54,152 nucleotides of DNA from Pseudomonas sp. ISL-84 (GCA_018613035.1 JAGGRA010000069.1:1-54152), one strand, 5' to 3'; positions 32,215 through 42,307 are shown, counted from the stretch's first letter. Notes: generated by a model from the letters alone, not told the origin. A program made the numbers and translations.

Positions 32215-32650
32215 TGCGGTCTTCCTGGACTTTTACTTCAATATGATAACGAGGAAGAGCTTTTATAAGCATTTTATGCAATTGTGCTTCGGCATCGATT
32301 TTTTCCTGATTGGTCATCATGCCTTTACGGTAAGCTGTTACCCACATATCTTCTCCATTTACCCAAACAGCACCAGGGCGGTAGCCTTCATTTGCAGCAA
32401 CTACTTTGCGGGCATGGTTGATATCATCCTGGTTGTCCAGGCGTTTGCCATCGAAATTTATAAAATTAGGATTCTGGTCGCCGCTAAAAGTCCTGTCCAG
32501 CGTATCATTGTCCTCTGGGCGATCCAGATCATTGTTAATAAATGAAGTGCCATCCCTGCTCTCTTGGTTATAAGCATTATCTGTCCCCTGATCCTGGGCA
32601 CAGCCAGCCATAAATGCGAGCATCAGAATGAAAACACCAAGCTTTTTCAT
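32210..32650 (-). CDS. YhcN/YlaJ-family sporulation-type lipoprotein
   Basis: 146-residue lipoprotein. Signal peptide with lipobox LAFMAGC and acylation Cys at about residue 17. The mature part has an Asn/Asp-rich linker and then the YhcN/YlaJ domain (about 70-146) with DDINHARKVVAANEGYRPGAVWVNGEDMWVTA split across it. Relatives are found in spore membranes. ATG at 32650 is used because GGAGGTG is six bases before it. That ribosome site lies in a hairpin (32659-32691), so translation may be gated. Confidence 0.85.
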   Translation of the reverse strand: MKKLGVFILMLAFMAGCAQDQGTDNAYNQESRDGTSFINNDLDRPEDNDTLDRTFSGDQNPNFINFDGKRLDNQDDINHARKVVAANEGYRPGAVWVNGEDMWVTAYRKGMMTNQEKIDAEAQLHKMLIKALPRYHIEVKVQEDRT

Positions 32651-32658
32651 AACTAACA

Positions 32659-32691
32659 CCTCCTTTTTATAGCATGTCCGCTATAAGGAGG
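32659..32691 (-). promoter_or_regulatory. Hairpin sequestering the lipoprotein ribosome site
   Basis: The minus-strand RNA CCUCCUUAUAGC pairs with GCUAUAAAAAGGAGG (11-12 bp, one three-base A bulge, six-base loop). The GGAGG arm is the ribosome site of the gene starting at 32650. Confidence 0.6.
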
Positions 32692-32737
32692 ATTGTGCGG
32701 GCCAAATTAAGGGAAATTGGGCTGCTCTTTTTTGTTT

Positions 32738-32865
32738 ATACTTCACTTTCTGTTTTTATGAAGCAGTTGGGCTGATATATGCTTCACTTTTACTTTTTAT
32801 GAATCACTTTCCAGTATATATGCGTCACTTTCCGATTTTTTGCACCACTTCCCAGTCTGATGCGA
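32738..32865 (+). repeat. Tandem array of seven 20/21-bp units (array 2)
   Basis: The core ATG or its variants fall at 32738, 32758, 32779, 32799, 32820, 32840 and 32860. The unit is like TATATGCTTCACTTTYC, the same family and same 20/21 alternation as array 1 at 88-205. It fills the gap between the lipoprotein promoter side and the tdk terminator. Confidence 0.75.
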
Positions 32866-32888
32866 TTACAGCCCCGTCCTTTTACTAC

Positions 32889-32927
32889 ATAAAAAAACTG
32901 CCCGGAACAACGCCAGGGCAGAGAGAT
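32889..32927 (-). terminator. tdk terminator
   Basis: CTGCCCTGG / CCGGGCAG stem followed by TTTTTTT on the minus strand. Confidence 0.85.
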
Positions 32928-32942
32928 CGTTAAGTATTAAAA

Positions 32943-33563
32943 TTATGATAAAGACTCAGTTGTCTCAGGATTTTCTATAACATTGGGCGATTTGGGAACT
33001 TCATGATGATGGCGGCAGCGCGGTTCATATGCTTCTGATGCGCCAACCAGGATAACGGGATCATCGTATGAAGCTGGCTTTCCATTGATCAGGCGCTGTG
33101 TACGGCTTGCAGGCGATCCGCAAACGGCACATACAGCCTGAAGCTTTGTAACCAATTCAGCAATCGCCATAATGGCAGGCATTTGGCCAAATGGCTCTCC
33201 GCGGAAGTCCTGATCAAGTCCGGCAGCGATTACACGGTGTCCGCTGTCAGCCAGATGCTGGATGACCTTCACGATTTCGTTGTCAAAAAACTGCACCTCA
33301 TCGATGGCAATCAAATCAATTTCAGGATTAATGTATTTAAAAATATCGGTAGACTGGATTACAGGTCTAGCTATGATAGAAGTTCCATTGTGTGAAACGA
33401 CAGCCTCATCACTGTACCGGTTATCAATTTGCGGCTTAAAAACAGCAATTTGCTGTTTGGCAAACTGAGCTCTTCGTACACGGCGAATCAGCTCTTCTGA
33501 TTTGCCTGAAAACATGCTTCCGCAAATGACTTCCACCCATCCGTGATGATTCATAACGTACAT
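32943..33563 (-). CDS. tdk: Thymidine kinase
   Basis: Phosphorylates thymidine with ATP. 206 residues, type II enzyme. Walker [15 protein letters not shown] near residue 16, DEVQFFD as Walker B near 90, and a zinc site formed by CAVCGSPA (about 145) and the C-terminal CRHHHE. ATG after GGAGAGG. It lies upstream of prfA in orientation, but the plus-strand regulator/transporter pair and the lipoprotein gene separate them. Confidence 0.96.
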   Translation of the reverse strand: MYVMNHHGWVEVICGSMFSGKSEELIRRVRRAQFAKQQIAVFKPQIDNRYSDEAVVSHNGTSIIARPVIQSTDIFKYINPEIDLIAIDEVQFFDNEIVKVIQHLADSGHRVIAAGLDQDFRGEPFGQMPAIMAIAELVTKLQAVCAVCGSPASRTQRLINGKPASYDDPVILVGASEAYEPRCRHHHEVPKSPNVIENPETTESLS

Positions 33564-33605
33564 GAACGGCCTCTCCTTCCTCGTTCTATCTAATATAATC
33601 GAAAT

Positions 33606-33722
33606 GCGTAAGGCGCCTGCTCATCGGCGACAAGCATAAGAAAAGCCGACGAAAAGGTTGCTCTTTACCTTTTTGGCGGATTGGCTTATGACCTCGAGCC
33701 GATGGCGCCTGAAGCTAGACAC
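33606..33722. repeat. GTCTAGCT dispersed repeat, copy 3 (inverted)
   Basis: Read on the minus strand it starts GTCTAGCTTCAGGCGCC, contains CTCGAGGTCATAAGCCAATCC and CTTATGCTTGTCGCCGA, and ends AGGCGCCTTACGC. This is the only copy in the window pointing this way. The remaining 180 bases to the rpmE terminator show no gene. Confidence 0.75.
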
Positions 33723-33907
33723 CCGTCAGACTTCAAAAATTACACTTTTCTATTTTTTGTTCTAATTATTATTTTATGAAGAAAGGGTCGAGCTGTTAAA
33801 ATTCCTTTTTTACTCGTGCGCTTTTTCAGAGCCTTGGGTAAAATGGCCCTGGCAAAACAGTTCTTCATATCCGCATAAAGACCGGCTTGCGGCCTTCATT
33901 AGCAATA

Positions 33908-33946
33908 AAAAACAGGCAAGAAAGTTAACTTGCCTGTTTTTGTTGT
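33908..33946 (-). terminator. rpmE terminator
   Basis: Perfect AACAGGCAAG / CTTGCCTGTT stem followed by TTTT on the minus strand, directly after rpmE. Confidence 0.92.
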
Positions 33947-33949
33947 TTA

Positions 33950-34162
33950 TTATTTTTGTTCTGACTTGATGCCGTATTTCTTGTTGAAACGGTCAACACG
34001 TCCGCCAGCTTCAGCGAATTTTTGACGTCCAGTATAGAATGGGTGGCACTCAGAGCAAGTCTCAACGCGGATCTCTTCTTGAACAGAACCCGTTTCGAAC
34101 TCATTACCGCAAGCACATTTCACCATTGCTTTTTTATAGTTAGGATGAATTCCTGATTTCAT
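33950..34162 (-). CDS. rpmE: 50S ribosomal protein L31 (zinc-binding form)
   Basis: 70 residues. N-terminal [11 protein letters not shown], zinc ligands in CACGNEF and [10 protein letters not shown], then [11 protein letters not shown]. This is the Cys-containing C+ form that is replaced by YtiA under zinc limitation in B. subtilis. Start ATG at 34162 with GGAAGGAG eight to nine bases upstream; the in-frame extension to 34219 does not match the family. Confidence 0.97.
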   Translation of the reverse strand: MKSGIHPNYKKAMVKCACGNEFETGSVQEEIRVETCSECHPFYTGRQKFAEAGGRVDRFNKKYGIKSEQK

Positions 34163-34365
34163 TCTTTTCATCTCCTTCCGCCCTGAATCATTCGAAACAG
34201 AGTTATATATTACGGGCAATCTGGAATTGCCGTAAACTTCAAAAACACACTGTCATCATTATAACAAGTCCAAGTATATTTTGCAATAAGGGAATTATGC
34301 AGCCTGTATTTTCCAAAAGGCAACTCGTTTCTCATAAATGGTTGTTTTGTTTATTAATGTTGCCC

Positions 34366-34548
34366 GTTGATTTCCGCTGCGGGCACTTGCTTTCCGCGGG
34401 GAGGAACGGGAGCCTCCTCGGCTTCGCCTGTGGGGTCTCCCGCTCCCTCTCCTCCCGCAGGACATTGAATATGCTTCCTTGAATTAGCACCGCACGAAGA
34501 AAATGCGGATGCATTTTCGAGGATCAAGTGCCCTCCGCTCCAATCAAC
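34366..34548. repeat. GTTGATT dispersed repeat, copy 3 (long form)
   Basis: GTTGATTTCCGCTGCGGGC start, GGGAGCCTCCTCGGC and CCTGTGGGGTCTCCCGC middle, CACCGCACGAAGAAAATGC, CCGCTCCAATCAAC end. It occupies most of the gap between rpmE and rho. No gene seen in the remainder. Confidence 0.8.
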
Positions 34549-34631
34549 TCAGTGGGCTAGCATTAGTTTTCCGTCGAAAAAAGCCTTTTACAAAAAAGCC
34601 TTCCAAAAAAGCTGCTAAAAACTTTCAAATG

Positions 34632-35900
34632 TTAATGAGACCGCTTAGCCTTCATTTCCTCAGCCAGATTAGCAAAGAATTCCTCATTTGATTTTGTCTG
34701 TTTCAGCCTGCGAAGGAGCTTTTCTGCAAAGTCAGGTGAGTCGGACATGGATTTGCGGATTGCCCATAGTTTGTCCAGGTGGTCTTTTTGGATAAGCAAT
34801 TCTTCTTTGCGCGTTCCGGAACGGCGAATGTCGATGGCCGGGAATATTCTTCTTTCAGCCAGTGAGCGGTCAAGGTGAAGTTCCATATTTCCAGTACCCT
34901 TAAACTCTTCGTAAATTACATCGTCCATTCGTGAACCTGTATCAACAAGCGCAGTCGCAAGAATCGTTAAGCTTCCGCCTTCTTCGATATTGCGGGCCGC
35001 ACCAAAGAAACGCTTTGGACGGTGGAATGCAGCAGGGTCAATACCGCCTGACAATGTTCTTCCGCTTGGAGGAATGACAAGGTTATAAGCTCTTGCCAGT
35101 CTTGTAATGCTATCCATCAAAATGACAACATCGCGCTTATGTTCAACTAAACGCATGGCACGCTCAAGCACAAGCTCAGCCACTTTAATATGGTTCTCCG
35201 GCACTTCGTCAAACGTTGAGCTGACAACATCGCCAACAACCGAGCGCTCTATGTCCGTTACCTCTTCCGGACGCTCGTCAATCAATAGGACGATTAATTC
35301 TGCTTCCGGATGATTCGTTGTAATGCTGTTGGCAATTTCTTTTAAAAGCATCGTTTTACCTGCTTTAGGAGGCGCAACGATCAAACCGCGCTGCCCAAAA
35401 CCGACTGGGGCAAGCAAGTCCATAATTCGTGTGGAAACCTGTCTTGTACCTGTTTCCAGCTTCATATGACGGTTTGGATATAAAGGCGTCAATCCTGGGA
35501 AATGAACACGCTCTTTCGCTGATTCCGGATCATCGCCATTAACCGCTTCTACTTGAAGCAGGCCGAAATAGCGTTCATTTTCCTTTGGAGGGCGGACCTT
35601 CCCGGATACTTTATCTCCGTTTCTTAAATCAAAGCGGCGAATCTGCGAAGCGGAAATATAAATGTCCTCTGAGCTTGGCGAATAGTTGATCGGACGAAGG
35701 AAGCCAAAGCCCTCTGATTGGATGATTTCCAGGACACCTTCCATGAAAAAGTAACCTTCCTGCTCTGCCCTTGCTTTCAGGATGGCAAAAATTAATTCTT
35801 TTTTCGATAACTTGCTGTAATAAGAAACTTTATATTCACGGGCAAGTTCATAAAGCTCTTTTAGCTTCATATTTTCTAAACTTGAAATGTTTAAACCCAT
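34632..35900 (-). CDS. rho: Transcription termination factor Rho
   Basis: Hexameric RNA-dependent ATPase/translocase. 422 residues. N-terminal helical domain (about 4-47, [21 protein letters not shown]), cold-shock-like primary RNA-binding domain (about 50-120, GFGFLR), Walker [14 protein letters not shown] near 178, Walker [17 protein letters not shown] near 260, and Q/R-loop region [23 protein letters not shown] at 35900 chosen; a GTG two codons upstream overlaps the possible ribosome site. Confidence 0.96.
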   Translation of the reverse strand: MGLNISSLENMKLKELYELAREYKVSYYSKLSKKELIFAILKARAEQEGYFFMEGVLEIIQSEGFGFLRPINYSPSSEDIYISASQIRRFDLRNGDKVSGKVRPPKENERYFGLLQVEAVNGDDPESAKERVHFPGLTPLYPNRHMKLETGTRQVSTRIMDLLAPVGFGQRGLIVAPPKAGKTMLLKEIANSITTNHPEAELIVLLIDERPEEVTDIERSVVGDVVSSTFDEVPENHIKVAELVLERAMRLVEHKRDVVILMDSITRLARAYNLVIPPSGRTLSGGIDPAAFHRPKRFFGAARNIEEGGSLTILATALVDTGSRMDDVIYEEFKGTGNMELHLDRSLAERRIFPAIDIRRSGTRKEELLIQKDHLDKLWAIRKSMSDSPDFAEKLLRRLKQTKSNEEFFANLAEEMKAKRSH

Positions 35901-36195
35901 TTTCACACCACACTTTTGAAATTTTCAATTATTTCCTTCATATGCAGCTGTACGAATATAGGACTTTATATGAAAGGAATGGGAAAGACGCTTTTGAGGT
36001 TCTTGAAAAAGTTGAAGAATGTCTACTTATGTTCTTAATAAAAGGTTTCGAGGAATGGACCGGTTTGATGTCCGTTTTCAGTTGAAATAAGGAGGTTTCC
36101 TCTTCAGTAAAAAACAATCTCTATTTTACCCCTAAATCTAAAAATTAATCAATAACAATTTTTTAAATGGAAAATATAGCAGGAAGGAAATGAAA
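35901..36195. other. Intergenic region upstream of rho
   Basis: No gene is supported. A short plus-strand reading frame (35943-36085) has no ribosome site and no recognisable product. A GGAGG/CCTCC pair near 36090-36102 can fold. No rho leader control element is identified. Confidence 0.4.
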
Positions 36196-36232
36196 ATGAG
36201 CAGGCTGGCATTAGAGGCCAGCCCTCATTTTC
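36196..36232 (-). terminator. glpX terminator
   Basis: AGGGCTGGC / GCCAGCCT stem followed by GCTCATTTTC on the minus strand. Confidence 0.75.
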
Positions 36233-36247
36233 AATCTATTTTGCTCT

Positions 36248-37210
36248 CTATTTAATAACAAGATTAGGCTTTTTATTTAAGCTATGGCGACCTTCAATAA
36301 AGCGGACAGTCCCTGATTTGGCACGCATAACAACTGAATGAGTTGAACCGTATGAACCTTTAAACTGTACGCCTTTAAGAAGCTCTCCGTCTGTTACACC
36401 TGTTGCGGCAAATATGGCATCATCGCCTCTTACCAGGTCTTCCATTAATAGAACCTTGTTAATATCAAGGCCCATCTTTAGGCATCGCTCTACTTCTGCA
36501 TCGTTTTGAGGGAGAAGTTTACCCTGGATTTCTCCGCCAAGGCATTTAAGGGCAACCGCTGCAAGAACGCCTTCAGGAGCACCGCCTGAACCGAACAGGA
36601 TGTCTACACCCGTTTCGTCGAAAGCTGTATTAATCGCTCCAGCCACGTCACCGTCATTGATTAGTTTGATTCTTGCCCCCGCATCTCGCAGCTGGCTGAT
36701 AATATGCTCATGGCGCTCACGGTTAAGAACGGTTGCCACGACATCATTGATATCTTTATTTTTTGCTCTTGCGACCGCTTTCAAATTATCCAAAACAGAA
36801 GCGTTAATATCAATTTGTCCTACGGCTTCAGGACCGACAGCAATTTTATCCATGTACATATCCGGAGCATGAAGCAGGTTTCCATGGTCAGCAACAGCCA
36901 GTACAGCCAGTGCATTCCAGCCGCCAGATGCTACGATATTCGTACCTTCCAATGGATCAACAGCTACATCGACGCGAGGCCCGTAGCCTGTTCCAAGCTT
37001 TTCCCCAATGTAAAGCATAGGCGCCTCATCCATTTCACCTTCTCCGATAACCACTGTTCCCTTCATTGGCACAGTATCAAACACATCTCTCATCGCAGAA
37101 GTAGCTGCATCATCCGCTTCATCCTTTAAACCGCGCCCCATCCAGCGTGCTGATGCTAAAGCAGCACCTTCCGTTACACGGACAAGCTCCATTGACAAAC
37201 TTCTTTCCAT
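36248..37210 (-). CDS. glpX: Fructose-1,6-bisphosphatase, class II
   Basis: Hydrolyses fructose-1,6-bisphosphate to F6P in gluconeogenesis. 320 residues. Metal and substrate motifs: [17 protein letters not shown] (about 55-71), [12 protein letters not shown] (about 79-90) and [21 protein letters not shown] (start about 206). ATG after GGGGAGG. It lies between rho and murZ as in B. subtilis. Confidence 0.95.
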   Translation of the reverse strand: MERSLSMELVRVTEGAALASARWMGRGLKDEADDAATSAMRDVFDTVPMKGTVVIGEGEMDEAPMLYIGEKLGTGYGPRVDVAVDPLEGTNIVASGGWNALAVLAVADHGNLLHAPDMYMDKIAVGPEAVGQIDINASVLDNLKAVARAKNKDINDVVATVLNRERHEHIISQLRDAGARIKLINDGDVAGAINTAFDETGVDILFGSGGAPEGVLAAVALKCLGGEIQGKLLPQNDAEVERCLKMGLDINKVLLMEDLVRGDDAIFAATGVTDGELLKGVQFKGSYGSTHSVVMRAKSGTVRFIEGRHSLNKKPNLVIK

Positions 37211-37333
37211 CGATCTTTCCTCCCCAGATTCTAAGGCAGAATTGCATGGGTGAATGGCGGGCCGGTTTAAGATCCCGGCGCCGCATCACCCGCCTTTTTT
37301 ATTGGTGTAAAGTTCTCTTTATTTTAATTGAAA

Positions 37334-38620
37334 CTAAGCGTTTTTCATTTGTTCCAGTTCTTCTTTACTCATTTCTTCGCGCCAGATTGTGGCACCCAGC
37401 CCATTCAGTTTTTCGACCAGATGGCTGTAGCCTCTGTCAATATGTTCAAGGCCTGTTACTTCTGTGACGCCCTCAGCCATTAAGCCAGCAATCACAAGTG
37501 CAGCCCCTGCTCTCAGATCGCTTGCCTTTACTTTGGCACCCTGGAGCTGGACTGGACCGTTAATAATGGCGGAACGGCCTTCCACCTTAATATTCGCATT
37601 CATTCTGCGAAGCTCATCAATATGTTTAAAACGGGCACTATAAATGGTGTCTGTGACCATGCTTGTTCCTTCTGCCCCTGTAAGCAGCGAAGTCAGCGGC
37701 TGCTGAAGGTCCGTAGGAAAACCAGGGTATACCAGTGTTTTAATATCGACAGCTTTCTTTTTATCAGCCGGACCAACAAAAACCTGATCGTCCTTCGTTT
37801 CGATCTGAACACCCATTTCACGAAGCTTTGCAATCAGCGATTCGAGGTGATGAGGAATGACATTATCAATCAGTACACCTTCTCCCGCTGCTGCACCAAC
37901 GATCATATAGGTTCCAGCTTCAATCCGGTCAGGAATAATGGTATGCTGGCAGCCATGCAGGTGATCGACTCCGTCAATTCGGATGACATCTGTTCCGGCT
38001 CCCTTAATTTTGGCACCCATATTGGTCAGCAATGTAGCAACATCGATAATTTCGGGTTCTTTGGCGGCATTTTCGATGATCGTCCTGCCCTTCGCCCGAA
38101 CGGCGGCTAGCATGATATTAATGGTTGCCCCGACGCTGACAACATCCAGATAAATTCGCGCCCCGCGCAATTCATCGGCACGCAAATAAATGGCTCCCTG
38201 CTCGTTGGTCACACGTGCGCCAAGCGCTTCAAACCCTTTAATATGCTGGTCGATCGGCCTTGGACCAAGGTGACAGCCTCCAGGCAAGCCAATCACCGCT
38301 TTTTTAAAACGGCCAAGCATGGCTCCCATCAAGTAATAGGAAGCACGTAATTTTTTTACTTTTCCGTTCGGCAAAGGCATGGAAATCATGGAAGAGGGAT
38401 CAACTGTCATATCATTGTCTGTAAATTCAACTGTTCCCCCTATTTCTTCAAGCAGATCTTTTAAAATTTGAACGTCCGAAATATCCGGCAAACCTTCAAT
38501 TGTCACAGGCGACTCCGCTAAAATGGTAGCCGGGATCAATGCCACCGCACTGTTCTTGGCTCCGCTAATCCGGACTGTTCCTTTTAAAGGATAACCGCCT
38601 GCAATCATAAGCTTTTCCAT
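37334..38620 (-). CDS. murZ: UDP-N-acetylglucosamine 1-carboxyvinyltransferase (MurZ/MurAB type)
   Basis: First committed step of peptidoglycan synthesis: adds enolpyruvyl from PEP to UDP-GlcNAc. 428 residues, the two-domain inside-out alpha/beta barrel. [15 protein letters not shown] with the substrate Lys-Asn (about 19-32), and the PEP-binding and fosfomycin-target Cys in [15 protein letters not shown] (about 113-127). Named as the second paralogue because of its position beside the transaldolase and fbaA genes. ATG after AAGGGAG. Confidence 0.94.
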   Translation of the reverse strand: MEKLMIAGGYPLKGTVRISGAKNSAVALIPATILAESPVTIEGLPDISDVQILKDLLEEIGGTVEFTDNDMTVDPSSMISMPLPNGKVKKLRASYYLMGAMLGRFKKAVIGLPGGCHLGPRPIDQHIKGFEALGARVTNEQGAIYLRADELRGARIYLDVVSVGATINIMLAAVRAKGRTIIENAAKEPEIIDVATLLTNMGAKIKGAGTDVIRIDGVDHLHGCQHTIIPDRIEAGTYMIVGAAAGEGVLIDNVIPHHLESLIAKLREMGVQIETKDDQVFVGPADKKKAVDIKTLVYPGFPTDLQQPLTSLLTGAEGTSMVTDTIYSARFKHIDELRRMNANIKVEGRSAIINGPVQLQGAKVKASDLRAGAALVIAGLMAEGVTEVTGLEHIDRGYSHLVEKLNGLGATIWREEMSKEELEQMKNA

Positions 38621-38685
38621 TTGTAACTCCCTTCTAAGCCGTTGTTAATCGTGCACTGCTGAGAGCAACTCTTAATTAGATAACT

Positions 38686-38800
38686 GTCCAGCTCCAGTGC
38701 CTAGCCCCTCGAGTCATAAGCCAAATCACTCCAGAAATCAGGATTTCCTGCGTGATTCGTCTTATGCTTGCCGGGGCTGAACAAGGCACTTCCGCTTTTC
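38686..38800. repeat. GTCCAGCT dispersed repeat, copy 4
   Basis: GTCCAGCTCCAGTGCCTAGC, CCTCGAGTCATAAGCC, CTTATGCTTGCCGGGGCTG, AGGCACTTCCGCTTTTC. Upstream of murZ. From 38801 to 39131 I see AT-rich DNA with no supportable gene. Confidence 0.75.
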
Positions 38801-39131
38801 TAATGAGAGCCCTTACAGCAAAAGCTATACACTACTTTTCTAACCAATTACGCCAGAAAATAGCCCTAGCTTCTATAAGAAACCGAAATAGGCTTGTCCT
38901 AATATTAATGTCAGAAAAATCCCTTGGGAAAATATGCACTTTCATATTATCACGTATCTGTAGTTTACAACATTGCAAGATGTATAAGGAACAATTTTCC
39001 AACTGTTTTTTGCAGATTCCGACATTATCTTTATCTTATAGTTTACACGAAAAATCAAATCTCATGTATCGATAACGAAAAAAGTTAAAATTAAGAAAGA
39101 AGTACTAAAAGCAGAGGTTCAGGTTATGGGG

Positions 39132-39174
39132 CCGGCTTTGCTCCGCTTGCCTTATGCAGCGGATACAAAGCCGG
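39132..39174. other. Large GC-rich hairpin downstream of the transaldolase gene
   Basis: CCGGCTTTG and CAAAGCCGG form a perfect 9-bp outer stem; TCCGCT and AGCGGA extend it inward. No U-run follows on either strand. It may act as an RNA 3-prime stabiliser or weak terminator. Confidence 0.65.
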
Positions 39175-39204
39175 GTACCTAGAGTTATTTTACCGAAGAA
39201 TCAA

Positions 39205-39849
39205 TTATCCTCTTGAATTCCAGTCCGCCAAGAATGCTTCAATTCCCTTATCTGTCAGTGGATGGTTGAATAATTGCTGGATTACTTTATAAGGAACCGT
39301 AGCAATATCCGCACCTCTTAAAGCGGCATCGGTAACGTGCTGAGGATGTCTAATGGAAGCTGCAATGATTTCCGTTTCAATGTCATGAATAGCGAAGATT
39401 TCTGCAATCGTTGAAATTAAATCAAGACCGTTATGGCCAATATCGTCCAAGCGTCCAAGGAACGGTGAAACATAAGTAGCCCCAGCTCTTGCCGCAAGCA
39501 GCGCCTGGTTGGCACTGAAGATTAAAGTAACGTTTGTTTTAATGCCTTCTTTTGAAAAAGCGCTAACGGCCTTTAATCCATCCGGGGTCATCGGAACCTT
39601 GATTGTAATGTTTGGCGCAATTGCAGCTAGCTCTTTCCCTTCTCTAATCATTCCTTCTGCATCAAGGGCGATTACTTCTGCACTAACGGACCCGGGAACC
39701 AATTCCGTAATTTCGCGAAGGCGGTCAGGAAAGGATACATTTTTTTCTTTCGCAACCAATGATGGATTGGTTGTTACACCAGCTACTACCCCAAGCGAAA
39801 ATGCTTCTTTAATTTCTTCCATGTTTGCCGTATCGATAAAAAACTTCAT
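39205..39849 (-). CDS. tal: Transaldolase / fructose-6-phosphate aldolase-like (YwjH)
   Basis: Small transaldolase subfamily, 214 residues, TIM barrel. [32 protein letters not shown] (residues 4-34, overall pattern), and the Schiff-base Lys in [15 protein letters not shown] (about 86). In B. subtilis the gene at this place, ywjH, works in the pentose phosphate pathway; F6P aldolase activity cannot be excluded from sequence. ATG after AAGGTGGG. It lies 168 bases after fbaA. Confidence 0.92.
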   Translation of the reverse strand: MKFFIDTANMEEIKEAFSLGVVAGVTTNPSLVAKEKNVSFPDRLREITELVPGSVSAEVIALDAEGMIREGKELAAIAPNITIKVPMTPDGLKAVSAFSKEGIKTNVTLIFSANQALLAARAGATYVSPFLGRLDDIGHNGLDLISTIAEIFAIHDIETEIIAASIRHPQHVTDAALRGADIATVPYKVIQQLFNHPLTDKGIEAFLADWNSRG

Positions 39850-39960
39850 AATAATCCCACCTTGTTTAATATTTTGATAATTATCTATGTATTATTAAAT
39901 AAAGTCTCTATTCTGTAAAGCCTTGGGTAACCTGCAACCCTTAAGTAATATAATATACAG

Positions 39961-39996
39961 GGAAACCGCCCCTAAAACTAGAAGGCGGTTTCTCTT
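39961..39996 (-). terminator. fbaA terminator (weak)
   Basis: AAACCGCC and GGCGGTTT pair around a 14-base loop. The U-run is poor on the minus strand, so readthrough into tal is possible. Confidence 0.5.
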
Positions 39997-40017
39997 ATTA
40001 CTTGTTCAGTTCTTAAA

Positions 40018-40875
40018 TTATGCTTTGTTAGAAGAACCAAACTCACGCATTTTGCCGATAACTGTTTCTTTAATCGCTTCACGTGCAGGACCTAAGTATT
40101 TGCGTGGATCATACATTTCTGTATCTGCTGCCAATACTTCACGAACACGCTTTGCAGAAGCAATTTGGTTCTCTGTATTTACATTGATTTTAGCTGTTCC
40201 TAATGAAACTGCTTTTTGAATATCTTTTGTTGGGATACCTGTTCCGCCATGAAGAACTAAAGGAACACCCGTAAGGTTTCCGATTTCTTCCATTTCAACG
40301 AAACCTAAGTTAGGCTCACCTTTGTAAGGGCCATGAACAGAACCTAGTGCTGGTGCAAGGCAGTCGATGCCTGTACGCTTCACTAGCTCTTCACATTCTT
40401 TTGCATCTGCATAAATAACGCCGTCAGCAACAACATCGTCTTCCTGTCCTCCGACAGTTCCTAACTCTGCTTCAACTGAAACGCCTTTTGCATGCGCATA
40501 TTCAACTACTTTGCTGGTAGTTGCTACGTTTTCTTCAAACGGATCATGAGAAGCGTCGATCATAACAGAAGTGAATCCTGCTTCGATTGCTTCTTTACAT
40601 TTATCAAAACTTGAACCGTGGTCTAAGTGAATAGCCACTGGAACTGTAATTTTGTAATCTTCCAGCAGTCCTTCAACCATTTTTACAACCGTTACGAAGC
40701 CGCCCATGTAACGAGCCGCACCTTCGGAAACACCAAGGATTACAGGTGACTTTTCCTCTTCTGCAGCCTGCAGGATAGCTTGAGTGAACTCAAGGTTGTT
40801 TAAGTTAAATTGACCTACTGCATAGCCTTCTGATTTTGCTTTGTTCAGCATTTCAGTCATAGAAACTAAAGGCAT
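40018..40875 (-). CDS. fbaA: Fructose-bisphosphate aldolase, class II
   Basis: Zinc-dependent cleavage of fructose-1,6-bisphosphate in glycolysis, reverse in gluconeogenesis. 285 residues. Catalytic and zinc residues: Asp and His in [12 protein letters not shown] (about 81), [15 protein letters not shown], His in VHGPYKGEP and His in VLHGGTGIP (about 209). ATG after AAGGAGG. It precedes tal. Confidence 0.97.
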   Translation of the reverse strand: MPLVSMTEMLNKAKSEGYAVGQFNLNNLEFTQAILQAAEEEKSPVILGVSEGAARYMGGFVTVVKMVEGLLEDYKITVPVAIHLDHGSSFDKCKEAIEAGFTSVMIDASHDPFEENVATTSKVVEYAHAKGVSVEAELGTVGGQEDDVVADGVIYADAKECEELVKRTGIDCLAPALGSVHGPYKGEPNLGFVEMEEIGNLTGVPLVLHGGTGIPTKDIQKAVSLGTAKINVNTENQIASAKRVREVLAADTEMYDPRKYLGPAREAIKETVIGKMREFGSSNKA

Positions 40876-41011
40876 TTTTCTTCCTCCTTATTGATGATCG
40901 ATTAAGTTTTTCACAGGGCATGGACTGTTAAAGTTTTCCCCTTAACACTAACGAATATGTACCCTTAAAATCCCCTGTTAAACGAAAGCGATCCTTTGGA
41001 ATTCATTTGTT

Positions 41012-41020
41012 ATCATACCA
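41012..41020 (-). promoter_or_regulatory. Extended -10 promoter of fbaA
   Basis: The minus strand reads TGGTATGAT, an extended -10 (TGn then TATGAT), about 137 bases before the fbaA start. The -35 is poor. Confidence 0.45.
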
Positions 41021-41072
41021 AAAAGGATTTAGAAAAGCCATTAATCTAGAGCGTTTTTCTTAATTGTCATAA

Positions 41073-41086
41073 AGCAAACGCTATCA
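41073..41086 (-). promoter_or_regulatory. Possible cre (CcpA) site
   Basis: TGATAGCGTTTGCT differs from the cre consensus TGWAARCGYTWNCW at one position. It lies 56 bases upstream of the putative fbaA -10 box and 48 bases past the spo0F stop. Tentative. Confidence 0.35.
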
Positions 41087-41133
41087 TTTTCAAGCCGATG
41101 GAATTTCAGGGTAAAAACGGTTTTTTTTACACC

Positions 41134-41508
41134 TTAATTGGAATTGGGAACCGGCAAATACTTCTTTACGGCTGCCCGAATATCATCAATATCAAATGGT
41201 TTTGCAAAGTGGGTAAGAGCACCTAGATCTTTGGCTTCCTGAATCATATCCAGCTCACCATACGCAGTCATGATAATGACCCGGATATCCTTATCAACCA
41301 CTCTCATTCTTTTTAAAATTTCAATCCCGTCCATTCCTGGAATTTTCATATCCAGAAGGACGAGGTCAGGCGAATGCTTGGAAACAATGTCGAGAGCCTG
41401 GACTCCATTGGCAGCCTGGTATGTGTCGTACCCTTCTTTCTGTAATACCTCATTAAGTAAAATGCGGATTCCGAACTGATCATCTACGATTAAAATTTTC
41501 CCTTTCAT
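41134..41508 (-). CDS. spo0F: Sporulation phosphorelay response regulator Spo0F
   Basis: Single receiver domain that passes phosphate from KinA-E to Spo0B. 124 residues. Acidic pocket in [14 protein letters not shown], phospho-Asp in [13 protein letters not shown] (equivalent to subtilis Asp54), Thr and Lys in [29 protein letters not shown]. Very close to B. subtilis Spo0F. ATG at 41508 after GAGGTGG; an adjacent TTG would add one residue. Confidence 0.98.
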   Translation of the reverse strand: MKGKILIVDDQFGIRILLNEVLQKEGYDTYQAANGVQALDIVSKHSPDLVLLDMKIPGMDGIEILKRMRVVDKDIRVIIMTAYGELDMIQEAKDLGALTHFAKPFDIDDIRAAVKKYLPVPNSN

Positions 41509-41603
41509 CAAGCCACCTCTTCCTGTCGTTTTAAAAGCACTTTGATTAAATACTTACTCAATTATGACTGCAGGTCACTTAACTGTACATTCTCCTACAG
41601 GTA

Positions 41604-41633
41604 ATTTCTCTATAAAACAGCATATTTCCTGCT
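41604..41633 (-). promoter_or_regulatory. Candidate sigma-H promoter of spo0F
   Basis: On the minus strand AGCAGGAAAT (41624-41633), then 15 bases and GAAAT (41604-41608). Sigma-H promoters read RnAGGAWWW then about 14 bases and GAAT. B. subtilis spo0F has such a promoter, so this is plausible though imperfect. A nearby TGTCGTT (41524-41530, plus strand) is a weak 0A-box-like sequence. Confidence 0.4.
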
Positions 41634-41726
41634 ATTTTTTACAATTTAACCGTGAATATTTTACCTTTTCCTCTTGATTCACTATAATAGAATCCCAGGA
41701 AGCAGTGACTGAAGGAGTGAAATACT

Positions 41727-42248
41727 TTGTTAAAAATGTTCTCTACCCAGCTTACAGGCTTGTTTAAGCGATTGCAGGAGAAAGAGGAATTCGCCATCGA
41801 AGACAGCGCGCGCTTACTGGCCCAAGCCGCTGCAGGCGATGGAAAAATATATATATATGGTACTCATGAAATGAGCAGTATCGGCTATGAAGCTACCCAA
41901 AGCATGGAACCGCTCCGGGATGCGGCAATTTGGGGGAATGATAACGAAATTTCGGAAACAGACAGATTGATTATTTTTTCAAGATATTCTGATGATGATG
42001 AGGCTATTTCATTAGCAAAAAAACTAGCCGACAAAGGCATCCCTTTTGTGGCAGTGAGTACGGAAAAAGCTGATCGCAGCGAAAACCTAGCCAATTTGGC
42101 CGATGTTCACATCGATTTGAAGCTAACGAAAGGGCTCCTTCCTGACGAAGAAGGAAACCGTTTTGGTTACCCTGCCTCCATGGCTGCTTTATTTGTGTAT
42201 TACGGAATCAAATTTACAATTGAAGAGATTTTGGCGGAATACGAATAG
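41727..42248 (+). CDS. ywjG: DUF2529 protein YwjG
   Basis: 173 residues, family of unknown function at the conserved place between spo0F and pyrG but read from the opposite strand. The fold suggestion is SIS-like: KIYIYGTHEMSSIGYEA, LIIFSRYSDDDEAISLAKKLADKGIPFVAVS and a hydrophobic C-terminus (ASMAALFVYYGIKFTIEEIL). The start is TTG at 41727, with GAAGGAG nine bases upstream; the next ATG, three codons on, is too far. Confidence 0.88.
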   Translation: MLKMFSTQLTGLFKRLQEKEEFAIEDSARLLAQAAAGDGKIYIYGTHEMSSIGYEATQSMEPLRDAAIWGNDNEISETDRLIIFSRYSDDDEAISLAKKLADKGIPFVAVSTEKADRSENLANLADVHIDLKLTKGLLPDEEGNRFGYPASMAALFVYYGIKFTIEEILAEYE

Positions 42249-42307
42249 TATTTTCAAAGAAATTTTAAACATATCGCGAAAATCTTCTCGCGCTCGTTCA
42301 TGCCCAT

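Noticed and set aside
35943..36085. Short plus-strand frame upstream of rho
   Set aside because: No ribosome site, no promoter, no recognisable product; opposite to rho.
37237..37305. Terminator between glpX and murZ
   Set aside because: A GGCGGG/CCCGCC stem with a T-run exists only for the plus strand, where no gene ends; on the minus strand no U-run follows, so it was not listed.
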